Source: Sulfurovum riftiae (lineage in GTDB: Bacteria > Campylobacterota > Campylobacteria > Campylobacterales > Sulfurovaceae). Taken from it: a stretch of 64,000 nt of DNA. The notes beneath the pieces were generated by a model that ran no database searches, was not told the origin of the DNA, and saw nothing but the letters and a program-made list of their open reading frames with translations. The translations under genes were made by a program, and so were the position numbers. Position 1 is the stretch's first letter, and each line of letters begins with the position of its first letter. The stretch lies in NCBI RefSeq assembly GCF_001595645.1, contig NZ_LNKT01000034.1, forward strand, positions 142,013-206,012, in the 5' to 3' direction. Below, one piece after another: positions 48,908 through 57,623 of this stretch.

Positions 48908-51097
48908 CTATGCTCCAAAATCAAATGTCAGTTTCCCACCTTTGAAACCAACCTTGACCGTACCGCCTTTTTTCAGTTTGCCGAAAAGGATCTCTTCGGT
49001 CAATGCCTCTTTGATCTTCTCGTCGATCACCCTTGCGATATGTCTTGCACCGTAGCGTTCATCATACCCCTCATTTGCCAGATACTCCTTGGCTTTCTTG
49101 TTCACTTTGACTTTGATCTTCTTCGGCTTGAGCAGCAGATTGAGCTTCTCTAGCTCCACATCGACTATGGAGACCAGCGTCTCAAGATCAAGCGTATTGA
49201 ACTCGACCACGGCAGAAAGACGGTTCATGAATTCTGGTGCGAAGAAGGCTTTGAGTGCTTTGTCCGTTTTCATGGAGTTGTCTTTGTTGAAGCCCATGAC
49301 ATTGGCCTCTTTGGTCCCGATGTTGGAGGTCATAATAAGAATAACATTCTTGAAATCACTCACCACCCCGTTGTTGTCCGTCAGTTTGGCACCGTCCATC
49401 ACCTGAAGCAGAATGTTCATGATGTCCGGATGCGCCTTCTCTATCTCATCGAGCAGCAGTACGGTGTGCGGATGCTTCTTGATCATCTCGGTCAGGAGAC
49501 CGCCCTGTTCATACCCGACATAGCCCGGAGGTGCACCGACCAGGCGGCTGATGGTATGCGCTTCCATGTATTCGCTCATATCGATACGCTCGAAATGGAC
49601 ATGCAGCGTCTCGGCCAACTGTGTCGCCAATGCGGTCTTACCCACACCTGTCGGCCCGACGAAGAGGAAAGAGCCTATGGGCCTGTTGGGTGCATTCAGC
49701 CCGGCATAGGAGCGCTTGATCGCCGTTGCCAGCTCTTCGATCGCTTCATCCTGCCCGATGATATGTGCCGCAAGGTCCTTTTCAAGGGTCTTGAGCTTCT
49801 TCGTATCATCCGTACCGATGACCGTGGAGGGCAGTTTCATCATCTTCGCCACACTCTCTTCGATGTCTCTGGGCTTTACGGTCACACCCTCTTTGCCGCG
49901 GAGCATGAAGTGCGCCCCTACCTCATCGATGATGTCCATCGCCTTGTCCGGCAGGAACCTGTCATGCAGATATTTCACGGAGAGATCTATCGCAGACTGC
50001 AGTGCCTCATCGGTGAATTTTATATTGTGGTAATCCTCATACTTGTGCTGTATCCCTTTGAGGATGGTAAAGGTGTCTTCCACACTCGGTTCCTCCACAT
50101 CGATCTTGGCAAATCGGCGGCTGAGTGCCTTGTCCTTGTCGAAGAAATTCCTGTACTCCTGATAGGTCGTAGCCCCGATACATTTCAGGTCACCACGTGC
50201 CAGTGCCGGCTTGAGCAGATTGGAGGCATCCATGCTCCCTCCGCTTGTTGCACCTGCACCTACCATGGTATGTATCTCATCGATGAAGAGAATGGCATCA
50301 TCCATCGCACTCAGCTCTTTGATAATGCCTTTAAGACGCTTCTCGAAATCACCACGGTACTTCGTTCCGGCGATGAGTGCACCCATATCCAGCGCGAATA
50401 CTTTTGCATTTTTCAGCACATCGGGCACGTCCCCTTCCGAGATCTTCAGCGCCAGCCCTTCGGCGATCGCCGTTTTACCCACCCCCGGTTCACCGACAAG
50501 CAGAGGGTTGTTCTTTTTGCGGCGGCAGAGGGTCTGCATAACGCGGTCTATCTCATCGACACGCCCCACCACAGGGTCGATCTTGCCTGTTTTTGCCAGG
50601 GCCACAAGCTCCATGGTGAACTGTTCGAGTACCGTCTCCTCTTTTTCAGGTTTCTCTGTTCCGGGTTGAACAGTACTCTCCCTGCTATGCGAGATCACTT
50701 CAAGTATGTCCACACGCGCGATCCCCTCTTTTTTCATCAGGTAGACCGCATAAGAGTGCTCCTGCATGAAGATGGCTGCAAGCATATCGCCTATGCTCGC
50801 TTCGGTCCTTCCTGCCGAATGGATATGGGTCATCATATCATTGATCGCACGAGAGAGTGCGACCGTCTCAAAAGGCTCCACAGCCTCTTTGAGCGAAGGG
50901 ATGGTCTTGTGAATATGCTCCACGATCCCCTCTTCGAGCATCTCAAGATTGGCATCGAGAGTTGAAAGTATCTCGATCCCCTCTTCACTTCTGACCACAG
51001 AGAGAAAAACATGTTCTACCGTCAGGTACTCATGTCTGTTCTCTTTGGCATACTTCACCGCATTTTTAAATACATCATTAAGTGCAATACTGATCAT
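48908..51097 (-). CDS. clpA: ATP-dependent Clp protease ATP-binding subunit ClpA
   Basis: AAA+ unfoldase feeding ClpP. The 729 residues have the Clp_N repeat pair (1-145), first AAA+ with GEPGVGKT (about 205-212), and second AAA+ with GPTGVGKT (about 475-482) and [18 protein letters not shown]. There is no long middle domain, so it is ClpA rather than ClpB or ClpC. The clpS gene sits 9 bases upstream and aat directly downstream, so the three form an N-degron recognition set; clpP is not in the window. Confidence 0.95.
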   Translation of the reverse strand: MISIALNDVFKNAVKYAKENRHEYLTVEHVFLSVVRSEEGIEILSTLDANLEMLEEGIVEHIHKTIPSLKEAVEPFETVALSRAINDMMTHIHSAGRTEASIGDMLAAIFMQEHSYAVYLMKKEGIARVDILEVISHSRESTVQPGTEKPEKEETVLEQFTMELVALAKTGKIDPVVGRVDEIDRVMQTLCRRKKNNPLLVGEPGVGKTAIAEGLALKISEGDVPDVLKNAKVFALDMGALIAGTKYRGDFEKRLKGIIKELSAMDDAILFIDEIHTMVGAGATSGGSMDASNLLKPALARGDLKCIGATTYQEYRNFFDKDKALSRRFAKIDVEEPSVEDTFTILKGIQHKYEDYHNIKFTDEALQSAIDLSVKYLHDRFLPDKAMDIIDEVGAHFMLRGKEGVTVKPRDIEESVAKMMKLPSTVIGTDDTKKLKTLEKDLAAHIIGQDEAIEELATAIKRSYAGLNAPNRPIGSFLFVGPTGVGKTALATQLAETLHVHFERIDMSEYMEAHTISRLVGAPPGYVGYEQGGLLTEMIKKHPHTVLLLDEIEKAHPDIMNILLQVMDGAKLTDNNGVVSDFKNVILIMTSNIGTKEANVMGFNKDNSMKTDKALKAFFAPEFMNRLSAVVEFNTLDLETLVSIVDVELEKLNLLLKPKKIKVKVNKKAKEYLANEGYDERYGARHIARVIDEKIKEALTEEILFGKLKKGGTVKVGFKGGKLTFDFGA

Positions 51098-51106
51098 CTT
51101 TATTCC

Positions 51107-51406
51107 TTACGCATCTTCTTCAATTGTGGCCAATAACGGGAATTCATTTTTCTTCGCAAGCTGTTTGACCTGCTCCGCTTTGGTCTGGGCGATCTCAAAG
51201 CTGTACACACCGCAGATCGCCTTGCCTTTTTCGTGTATCTGCAGCATGATCTGTACCGCCTGTTCCTGTGTTTTATGGAAGATCGATGTCAGAACTTCCA
51301 CCACAAAATCCATACTGGTATAATCATCATTGTGCAGCAGCACTCTGTACATCCGCGGTTCCCATAGCTCCAGTGCTACGTCCGACTCAACTTCAAACTT
51401 TGGCAT
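51107..51406 (-). CDS. clpS: ATP-dependent Clp protease adaptor ClpS
   Basis: A 99-residue adaptor that hands N-degron substrates to ClpA. YRVLLHNDDYTSMDFVVEVL (about 20-39) is the substrate-pocket signature and HEKGKAICGVYSFEIAQTK the second conserved block. The promoter -10 TATAAT at 51444-51449 stops 5 bases from the edge of a MITE-like element. Confidence 0.95.
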   Translation of the reverse strand: MPKFEVESDVALELWEPRMYRVLLHNDDYTSMDFVVEVLTSIFHKTQEQAVQIMLQIHEKGKAICGVYSFEIAQTKAEQVKQLAKKNEFPLLATIEEDA

Positions 51407-51443
51407 ATTGTGTTAATATTCCTTATAAATAATGGTTTTTACT

Positions 51444-51449
51444 ATTATA
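51444..51449 (-). promoter_or_regulatory. -10 box TATAAT for clpS
   Basis: TATAAT on the minus strand, 38 bases before the clpS ATG. Any -35 or upstream element would fall inside the MITE-like insertion. Confidence 0.5.
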
Positions 51450-51454
51450 CATAA

Positions 51455-51720
51455 GGGCACCTCTTAAAACCTTGAATGCTCATAATGGGCTTTGCAAATG
51501 TGAGATTTTGCAAGAGACTTTCAAGTCCTAGCCAAAGCTAAGACGATGGAAGTATCTTGTGAAAGGTCGCGTTTGCAAAGCCCACCCTTTGGGCATTTCA
51601 AGCTTTTGTCTATACAGCGTTACTCACTTTCGAATTAGCTTTGGCTAGTCCTTCAAGCGAGTGCCTTGCCTAGACAAAAGCTTGAAATGTTATGAGTATC
51701 CAAGGTTTTAAGAGGTGCCC
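51455..51720. mobile_element. MITE-like element with about 30-bp terminal inverted repeats
   Basis: A 266-base non-coding element. The ends GGGCACCTCTTAAAACCTTG and the inverted copy at the right (ending AAGAGGTGCCC) match over about 30 bases with few mismatches. Both sides are flanked by ATAA (51451-51454 and 51721-51724), a probable 4-bp target duplication. Inside are nested inverted repeats: GGGCTTTGCAAA/TTTGCAAAGCCC, TAGCCAAAGCTAA/TTAGCTTTGGCTA, and CATTTCAAGCTTTTGTCTA with its inverted copy. No reading frame of note. It accounts for most of the clpS-bioD gap. Confidence 0.8.
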
Positions 51721-51739
51721 ATAATTCGGAGATTTTCAA

Positions 51740-52372
51740 GTGCGATCCCTCTTTATCACCGCGACCGGTACCAATATAGGCAAAACCCATACAACCTTGA
51801 AGCTCATCGAAGCCCTGGCTGCACGGGGTTTCTCCGTCGGGGTTTTCAAACCCATTGAAACAGGGGTAAGCGACACTGCTCCGGATGCCACTATACTCCT
51901 TGAAGTTTGCCGTAAGGTTAACAGGAATTTCGCCGACTTCACCCCTGCCGATATCACCGCCTACACCTTCCCTCTGCCTGCAGCACCTTTCTGTGCCGAT
52001 ACGGAGCATATCATCAACATCGACACTATTCTTGAAAAGTATCGGCAGCTCTCAAAACGTTGTGATATTCTGCTCGTGGAAGGTGCCGGCGGCCTTATGG
52101 TACCCGTGACAAAAGACTTCTTCATGATCGACCTGGCCAAAGCACTGAAAAGCAAAGTCCTGCTTGTCACACCAAGCCAACTGGGATGCATCAACGATAC
52201 ACTGCTCTCCATGGAAGCATTGGAAACACGAAAGATCCCCTTCGAATGGTGCGTGAATCTTTATGAGGACAGAGACACCTTTGCTCAGGTCACACAGCCC
52301 TACTATAACGCTGTCTTCCCTGGGTGGTGGACGGTCGAAAAGGGACTGGAAACATTTGTACAAAAACTGTAG
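51740..52372 (+). CDS. bioD: Dethiobiotin synthetase
   Basis: Closes the ureido ring of dethiobiotin from diaminopelargonate, CO2 and ATP. The 210 residues carry the P-loop ITATGTNIGKTHTTLKL (5-21) and VEGAGGLMVP near 113. The start is GTG at 51740 behind CGGAG; no ATG is available. It begins 20 bases after the MITE-like element, whose insertion may have replaced its promoter. Confidence 0.94.
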   Translation: MRSLFITATGTNIGKTHTTLKLIEALAARGFSVGVFKPIETGVSDTAPDATILLEVCRKVNRNFADFTPADITAYTFPLPAAPFCADTEHIINIDTILEKYRQLSKRCDILLVEGAGGLMVPVTKDFFMIDLAKALKSKVLLVTPSQLGCINDTLLSMEALETRKIPFEWCVNLYEDRDTFAQVTQPYYNAVFPGWWTVEKGLETFVQKL

Positions 52373-52393
52373 GTCGTATTCCCTGAATACGAC
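52369..52393. repeat. GTAG-type palindrome after bioD
   Basis: GTAG followed by GTCGTATTC, a 4-base loop and GAATACGAC. It overlaps the bioD stop codon and shares the GTAG-plus-hairpin design of the REP units with a different stem. Confidence 0.6.
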
Positions 52394-52487
52394 AAATACG
52401 ATGGCATACCACAATAACTGTTCAATCATCACAAACAATTGTTTTACCATCTATCCGATATAATACACAAATCAAAAAAGGATGCCC

Positions 52488-53369
52488 ATGCAACATCTTG
52501 TCGATACCGCCGATCTTTCCGATGCCCAGATAGCACAACTGCTTCATGATGCCAGAACTTTCAAAGCACAGCGACCGCCGCAGCTGCTCAGAGACAAACT
52601 GCTTATTACCCTTTTTTTTGAAGCCTCTACCCGTACCAGAAGTTCTTTTGAAGTAGCGGCCAAACGCCTCGGTGCAGCCGTGGTCCATCTTGACCCGAGC
52701 AGAAGCTCTACCAAGAAGGGAGAATCCCTTGAAGACACTTTCGCCAACCTCTGTGCCATGGGACCAGAAGGTGTCATCATCCGTCATGAGGAGAATGAAG
52801 CACCCCGCCTGCTTGCAAACATGCAGATGACCTCTGTCATCAATGCCGGTGCGGGCAATTATGCACATCCCACCCAGGCACTGCTTGACCTCTTCACCAT
52901 GATGGAGCATTTTGACGGTGATATCGAAGGCAAACGTATTGCCATCGTCGGCGACATCGCCAACTCCAGGGTCGCCAGTTCCGGTATCCGCCTGCTCACC
53001 CGTATGGGGATGGAGGTACTGCTTGTCGCACCTAAACCATTCATGCCGACAGAAAGCAACCTGCCTCAATATGAAGATCTTGAAGATGTCATCGACAAAG
53101 TAGATGTCATCATGAGCCTGCGAGCCCAGCTTGAACGCCATGCCAAACCGATATTCGATGACTATGAGGAGTATGCAAGACACTACTGCATCACCAAGGA
53201 GCGTATGGGTGAGAAGAATATCCTCCTGCTTCATCCCGGTCCGGTCATGCGCAACATAGACATCTCCGATGAGATGCTTGAAGACCCACGATGTAAGGTC
53301 CTCGAACAGGTCAGGAACGGTGTTTTCATGAGAATGGCGATTTTGAAACTGTTGCTTTTGGATTCCTGA
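52488..53369 (+). CDS. pyrB: Aspartate carbamoyltransferase catalytic subunit
   Basis: Condenses carbamoyl phosphate with aspartate in pyrimidine synthesis. The ATG at 52488 follows AAAAAAGG at a good distance and gives 293 residues; an ATG two codons earlier (52482) is less well placed. FFEASTRTRSSFEVAAKRLG is the carbamoyl-phosphate site, HPTQALLDLFTM the second and LLHPGPVMRNIDIS the third. No pyrI regulatory subunit is adjacent. Confidence 0.95.
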   Translation: MQHLVDTADLSDAQIAQLLHDARTFKAQRPPQLLRDKLLITLFFEASTRTRSSFEVAAKRLGAAVVHLDPSRSSTKKGESLEDTFANLCAMGPEGVIIRHEENEAPRLLANMQMTSVINAGAGNYAHPTQALLDLFTMMEHFDGDIEGKRIAIVGDIANSRVASSGIRLLTRMGMEVLLVAPKPFMPTESNLPQYEDLEDVIDKVDVIMSLRAQLERHAKPIFDDYEEYARHYCITKERMGEKNILLLHPGPVMRNIDISDEMLEDPRCKVLEQVRNGVFMRMAILKLLLLDS

Positions 53370-53386
53370 AATGTATACCGTTCCCC

Positions 53387-53454
53387 GTAGGGTCGGTTTA
53401 CCGACCATCTGTTTTTTGGGGTATAAAGAGGGGTGGTCGGTGAACCGACCCTAC
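53387..53454. repeat. REP pair (BIME-like) between pyrB and pabB
   Basis: GTAGGGTCGGTTTACCGACC at 53387-53406 and its inverted copy at 53435-53454, 28 bases apart. The pair ends 12 bases before the pabB start. Confidence 0.9.
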
Positions 53455-53466
53455 GGAATGAGCTGA

Positions 53467-54438
53467 ATGCATTGGTACAATACGAAGGAAGGTTTTGAGC
53501 AGATAAATACATTGGGGCAAAACCGCACTCCCTTCCTCTTCATCATCTCCTACGACAAAACAAAGATCTTCGCCCAGCCCCTTGAAGCACTGGACAGTGA
53601 CATCTTCTACAAACTGCAGGATTGGCGGAACTACCCGGTCAAGAAAAGAGAAAAACCTTTTATCTTCTCCAAATCTCCAGTTGACTTCCCTACCTACAAA
53701 AAAGCGATGGAACAGATACTCGAAGAGATCCGTTCGGGCAATACCTATCTGCTGAACCTCACCTTTCAGACCCCCATAAAGAGTGACCTTTCCCTCAAGG
53801 AGATCTTCACCTATGCCAGAGCGAAGTTCAAGCTCTATTTCAAAGACGAGTTCATCTGTTTCTCTCCCGAAATGTTCGTTGAAACAGAGGGGAACACCAT
53901 TGCCACCTACCCGATGAAGGGTACCATCGATGCAGACCTTCCCGATGCGAAGGAGAGCATACTCTCCGATGAGAAAGAGATGGCGGAACATGTCATGATC
54001 GTCGATCTGATGCGTAACGACCTTGGTATTGTCGGAAGCAATGTAAAGGTGGAGAAGTTCCGTTACATAGAAAGTATCAAAGCAGGCAGCAAAGAACTGC
54101 TCCAGGTCTCCTCAAAGATCACTGCAGCACTTCCCGAAAACTGGAGAGACGAACTGGGCACGATGCTTGAGAAGATCCTGCCTGCCGGTTCCATTACGGG
54201 TACTCCCAAACGATCCACTGTAGAGATCATCGAAAAAGTTGAAAACTATGAACGGGGATTCTATACCGGTGTATTCGGTATCTTCGACGGCGAATCGCTC
54301 CGCTCGGGTGTGATGATTCGTTTTATTGAAAAAGAGGGGCACACACTTGTCTATAAAAGCGGCGGCGGCATTACCATAGATTCTGATGCCAAAAGCGAAT
54401 ATGAAGAGTTGATGGACAAGGTCTATCTGCCGCTCTGA
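53467..54438 (+). CDS. pabB: Aminodeoxychorismate synthase component I
   Basis: Chorismate-using enzyme that gives 4-amino-4-deoxychorismate for folate. At 323 residues it is the short PabB with only the chorismate-binding domain. SGNTYLLNLTF (about 97-107), ATYPMKGTIDAD (about 150), MIVDLMRNDLGIV (about 178) and LPAGSITGTPKRST (about 240) are the family motifs. PabC is not adjacent. The 3' end overlaps a convergent gene by 16 bases. Confidence 0.9.
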   Translation: MHWYNTKEGFEQINTLGQNRTPFLFIISYDKTKIFAQPLEALDSDIFYKLQDWRNYPVKKREKPFIFSKSPVDFPTYKKAMEQILEEIRSGNTYLLNLTFQTPIKSDLSLKEIFTYARAKFKLYFKDEFICFSPEMFVETEGNTIATYPMKGTIDADLPDAKESILSDEKEMAEHVMIVDLMRNDLGIVGSNVKVEKFRYIESIKAGSKELLQVSSKITAALPENWRDELGTMLEKILPAGSITGTPKRSTVEIIEKVENYERGFYTGVFGIFDGESLRSGVMIRFIEKEGHTLVYKSGGGITIDSDAKSEYEELMDKVYLPL

Positions 54439-54884
54439 TTCTCTTTTAAAAATTCCAAAGGAAAACTTACTGCCGTAGGGGCAAAGAGTTTGGCATGTAT
54501 CTCTTCTTTGCCTGCAAGACGCTGAAGCTGGTAAGGCACATAGATGTAACGCCCCGCAATCTTCTTGTGCTGCTGGGAGCGTTCTTCCAGATGGACACGT
54601 ATACCGCTTTCAACACCCTCTTCACCTATATTCTCAGGCATCGCAACATCTGACAAAAGCACGATGATATCTATGGGCTTCTCTTCCACACAGAGTTTGA
54701 TCTCTTCATAGAGTGCCCTGTAGGCATCCCTGACATTCTCAATACTGTTCTCCAGTCTTTCGATGTTGCCTTCTGTATCCAGCAGCATCGCAAAAGGCCT
54801 GAAAGTCTGCTCTTTTTCCAACATCGCCTGTGCTTCATAGATGGATCTCTCCAGCATCATCAGTCCGCGTTCATCATCGGTCAT
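54423..54884 (-). CDS. Unrecognised 153-residue protein
   Basis: I do not recognise a family. The sequence is acidic, soluble and mainly helical in its first half (ERSIYEAQAMLEKEQ, ENVRDAYRALYEEI), with a beta-like middle (IDIIVLLSDVAMPEN) and a basic segment (HKKIAGRYIYVPYQL). It overlaps the stop/start of the lipoprotein gene by 4 bases (54881-54884), which supports cotranslation. It ends the leftward series that begins at the DsbC-like gene. Confidence 0.55.
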   Translation of the reverse strand: MTDDERGLMMLERSIYEAQAMLEKEQTFRPFAMLLDTEGNIERLENSIENVRDAYRALYEEIKLCVEEKPIDIIVLLSDVAMPENIGEEGVESGIRVHLEERSQQHKKIAGRYIYVPYQLQRLAGKEEIHAKLFAPTAVSFPLEFLKENQSGR

Positions 54885-55426
54885 TTCTTCTCCTTTTTTT
54901 CATCTGCCACACACCTGTCTTTTCGTTCTACCCAGCTGTATTCCCTGTCCTCTTTTACCCTGGCAAAGTAGAGTCTGCCCGAATCTCTCCAGGGGTCTAC
55001 CACGATCCCCGAGTCGAACGGTTTGCCTTTGGCGGTAATGACCAGCACATTGTGTTCACGCCAGAACTCCCCTATATGTGCTCCTGCCGGATGGAAAGCA
55101 AAATCATCGTACGCTTTCTCCTTCATCGCCAGATAGAGTGCATCACTCCAATGGTAACAGAGCCCTTTGTCACGCATACCTGCATTCACCAGTGTATTGT
55201 GCAGCCATGGCGGGGAGACAAGTTCGAACTCCTTGGTCAGGCGTGCTGTCTGCAGGAACAGGTCCTGTGAAACCTGCTTCGCTGTTTGCAGATCGATACT
55301 TTCATCAAGTCCCTCCAGTAAAACGGCAAGTCTTTCAACCTCACTATCTTTTACAGGTACCGGTTTGACCGAACAGCTTGTCAGAAGAAACGACAACAGC
55401 AGAAGTTTAAAAAAATCTCTGAACAT
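54881..55426 (-). CDS. Lipoprotein with a possible transglutaminase-like Cys-His-Asp triad
   Basis: A 181-residue lipoprotein: signal with lipobox LLTSC at residues 13-17. The mature part has GLCYHWSDALYLAM (about 88-101), REHNVLVITAKG (about 123) and GIVVDPWRDSG (about 140), which together look like the Cys, His and Asp positions of transglutaminase-like cysteine peptidases. That reading is inference from spacing, not a recognised named family. Its frame overlaps the rhomboid stop upstream and the 153-residue gene downstream. Confidence 0.6.
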   Translation of the reverse strand: MFRDFFKLLLLSFLLTSCSVKPVPVKDSEVERLAVLLEGLDESIDLQTAKQVSQDLFLQTARLTKEFELVSPPWLHNTLVNAGMRDKGLCYHWSDALYLAMKEKAYDDFAFHPAGAHIGEFWREHNVLVITAKGKPFDSGIVVDPWRDSGRLYFARVKEDREYSWVERKDRCVADEKKEKK

Positions 55427-56084
55427 ATATCTGCGGCAGATAATACATGATCGCCAGCATGAGCAGTACCATCGACCCGCTGTATATCCCGATGAACTTG
55501 GGGTCTTTGGAGAGCAGATAACCCCCGATGAATCCTACGGCCAATCCTGCAATATGCGCACTGACATCCACAGAGGGAATGGAGAAGCCTATGACAAGGT
55601 TGATCACAATGATCACCGTGAACTCTTTCATAAATGCACGGGTATGCTCACCGATATGCCTGCGGTGTGCCAGAAAAAAACCTGCCAGGGCACCGAATAC
55701 ACCGAAGATCGCACCCGATGCACCGATGCCCACACTTTCAGGATGTATGTAAAGAGAAGCAAGTCCGCCAAGCAAGCCGGAAAAAAGGTAGATGCTCAGG
55801 TAGGATTTTGTATCGAAGTACATCTCCATACCCCGGCCGATAATGTAAAGGGAGACCATGTTCATCAGAATGTGGGTCATGCCGCCATGCAGGAACATGG
55901 CGGTAAAGAGCCGCCACCATTCCCCTTTGAGTACGGTCAGGGGACCGTACAACGCTCCCATCTCGACAAGGACCTGCATATTCATATCGGCGATACCGCC
56001 GCTAAAAAGTGCAGAGAAGAGGTAGACGACCGCATTGATCGCAATAATACTGTACGTGATCCTATAGCGTGAAAAATCCCTCAT
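55407..56084 (-). CDS. Rhomboid family intramembrane serine protease
   Basis: A 225-residue six-helix membrane protease. The catalytic serine is in GIGASGAIFGVFGAL (about 131-145) and the histidine in VDVSAHIAGLAVGFIGG (about 183), with the HMLMN-type loop represented by HGGMTHILMNMVSLY near 70. Substrate unknown. It overlaps the lipoprotein gene by 20 bases. Confidence 0.9.
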   Translation of the reverse strand: MRDFSRYRITYSIIAINAVVYLFSALFSGGIADMNMQVLVEMGALYGPLTVLKGEWWRLFTAMFLHGGMTHILMNMVSLYIIGRGMEMYFDTKSYLSIYLFSGLLGGLASLYIHPESVGIGASGAIFGVFGALAGFFLAHRRHIGEHTRAFMKEFTVIIVINLVIGFSIPSVDVSAHIAGLAVGFIGGYLLSKDPKFIGIYSGSMVLLMLAIMYYLPQIYVQRFF

Positions 56085-56099
56085 TCCGATATGGCAGGC

Positions 56100-56480
56100 T
56101 TAGCAGATGGCTTCAACGAACAGTACGCCGTCGATCCCAGAACGCGCGATCTTGACGATCTCTTTTTCATCGTGTATCAACACAAGTACCTTGCTGTCAA
56201 AAAGATATTCCTGTGCGATCGGCTGGATCAACAGTGCCTCTTCTTCTTTACAGATGATGTATGCCGCATTCAGCGCATTGGCGAACAGGGCCTCTTTGAG
56301 GCTGTTAACAGTAATGGCATAGGCTATCCCGTTATTTTGACAATATTTTGCAAGTTCTACCGAGTCTACCAGGGGCTCAAGCAGGACAATATCATCCGCT
56401 CCGCTCTTCTCGATATCTTCTTTGGAAAAGACTTTATAGAAACGATGGCTTTCAATCCAGGGATGTCCGATAATGATCAT
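56100..56480 (-). CDS. Unrecognised 126-residue protein
   Basis: A small soluble alpha/beta protein (LVLIHDEKEIVKIARSGIDG, IIIGHPWIESHRFYKV) with the alternating pattern of a (beta-alpha) barrel fragment or receiver-like fold; no catalytic motif is evident. ATG at 56480 follows AAGGAG. It lies between the rhomboid gene and the zinc-ribbon gene on the same strand. Confidence 0.6.
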   Translation of the reverse strand: MIIIGHPWIESHRFYKVFSKEDIEKSGADDIVLLEPLVDSVELAKYCQNNGIAYAITVNSLKEALFANALNAAYIICKEEEALLIQPIAQEYLFDSKVLVLIHDEKEIVKIARSGIDGVLFVEAIC

Positions 56481-56504
56481 GGTAGCTCCTTTAAGATAGT
56501 TTTT

Positions 56505-56723
56505 CTATGAATTTGCACACTCGTCACAGTAGTACTTTCCGTTGATCATAATGCTCTCTTTTATGGTCACGTAGGTTCCGCATTTGCTGCATTCGACAAG
56601 GGTATCTTCATCGAGTTTTTTCTGTGCTTTGCTTTTGGGTTTTGGCATACTCGGCAGCTTCCCGCCGAAAAATTTGTATATGAGTACACCCGCTATAGCA
56701 AAAATAAGTAGTTTCAATATCAT
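56505..56723 (-). CDS. Small membrane-anchored zinc-ribbon protein
   Basis: A 72-residue protein with one N-terminal membrane helix (MILKLLIFAIAGVLIYKFF), a Pro/Lys linker and two C-x2-C pairs (CSKCGTYV and CDEC) forming a probable zinc ribbon facing the cytoplasm. It resembles the PP0621-type family. The start is 1 base after the rsmG stop. Confidence 0.7.
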   Translation of the reverse strand: MILKLLIFAIAGVLIYKFFGGKLPSMPKPKSKAQKKLDEDTLVECSKCGTYVTIKESIMINGKYYCDECANS

Positions 56724-56724
56724 T

Positions 56725-57312
56725 CTAATTCTTCTTTATATAGAGATAGTTTCTCTGGTTTTTTTGTATTATATCATAACTCAGGTCACCTTCCACCTGC
56801 GCCACCTCATCAAACACACGGCTTCCTTTATAGAAAAGATACTCTGTATTCTCATCAGAGATCTTACTCGTAAGGTCAAGAAGAAGTCGTGTATTGGTCA
56901 CGGCTCTTGAGCTTATCATCTCAAAGGGTTCATGCTCTACAAACTCGACCCGTTTGGCTTCCACCTTCACATTCTTCAACCCCAGATCGATAGCCGCATA
57001 TTTCAAGAAAGAGACACGTTTCTTTAAAGGCTCGGCCAGCACGACTTCACTCTGAGGCAGAGCGATGGCAAGCACCAAACCGGGGAAACCTGCACCTGTA
57101 CCGACATCAAGCAGTGTAGCAGGTACTTTGATAAAGGTCAGAGGGTAGAGCGAATCGATGATATTGTCATAGATCGCCGCTACACTCTTCGCGCCTGTAA
57201 GATTGTGTATCTGGTTCCATTCATGAAGCAGGTCTGCGAACTTTTCCAACTTCTCAATGATCTCTTCTGAGAGAGAAATACCTTCGCTCTCCAAATAAAC
57301 TCTCAGCTTCAC
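56725..57312 (-). CDS. rsmG: 16S rRNA (guanine(527)-N(7))-methyltransferase
   Basis: SAM-dependent methyltransferase of the small-subunit rRNA (formerly gidB). The 195 residues contain [17 protein letters not shown] near 68 (SAM loop) and [15 protein letters not shown] near 135. The start is a GTG overlapping the PqqD-like stop as GTGA, so the two are translationally coupled. Confidence 0.93.
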   Translation of the reverse strand: MKLRVYLESEGISLSEEIIEKLEKFADLLHEWNQIHNLTGAKSVAAIYDNIIDSLYPLTFIKVPATLLDVGTGAGFPGLVLAIALPQSEVVLAEPLKKRVSFLKYAAIDLGLKNVKVEAKRVEFVEHEPFEMISSRAVTNTRLLLDLTSKISDENTEYLFYKGSRVFDEVAQVEGDLSYDIIQKNQRNYLYIKKN

Positions 57313-57590
57313 GCCTCTTTCACCTCAATCAGTCCACTCTCCAAAAGTTTCTTCACAAAATCATCAAGGTCCTTTTTGAGTACCTCTTCTTCCACATCAT
57401 ACTCATCCAGAAGTCTTTCCAACACACACTGCAGTCCGCCTTCACATGCTTCTATCGCCTGCCATATGGAGGTACCGACCTCATCAAGTCCAAAGTAGTT
57501 CTCACTGGCCATGTCGAGCAGTACCATCTCACCGTCTACTTCCTGTGCGAATACTGTCTCTGCAAATGTGATTTTTCTGTTTAGATCCAT
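57309..57590 (-). CDS. PqqD-like RiPP recognition element protein
   Basis: A 93-residue PqqD-fold protein, the type that binds leader peptides in RiPP pathways (lasso B1 proteins belong here). Seen: [20 protein letters not shown] (about 27-46), the strand-turn-strand plus helix of the fold, and the winged-helix end [13 protein letters not shown]. It is coupled to rsmG (GTGA) and follows the DsbC-like gene, so it sits in a housekeeping-looking operon, but it lies only 1.75 kb from a lasso locus that shows no B1 of its own. A role there is plausible, not shown. Confidence 0.75.
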   Translation of the reverse strand: MDLNRKITFAETVFAQEVDGEMVLLDMASENYFGLDEVGTSIWQAIEACEGGLQCVLERLLDEYDVEEEVLKKDLDDFVKKLLESGLIEVKEA

Positions 57591-57623
57591 TCTATTGACC
57601 TGCCTTTTTTTGATGGTATTGTA

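Noticed and set aside
49430..50965. A 511-codon plus-strand frame
   Set aside because: It is antisense to clpA, whose motifs and operon position are unambiguous; the opposite frame has no family features.
52369..52393. The palindrome after bioD as a classic intrinsic terminator
   Set aside because: No T-run follows the stem, and the GTAG-plus-hairpin form matches the REP units.
17057..53454. Recurring palindromes as a CRISPR array
   Set aside because: The units are scattered, mostly paired head-on, and not separated by regular spacers; no cas gene is seen.
54881..55426. The lipoprotein as the missing lasso B2 peptidase
   Set aside because: It is exported and lipid-anchored and 4 kb from the locus, whereas B2 proteins are cytoplasmic and usually next to B1.
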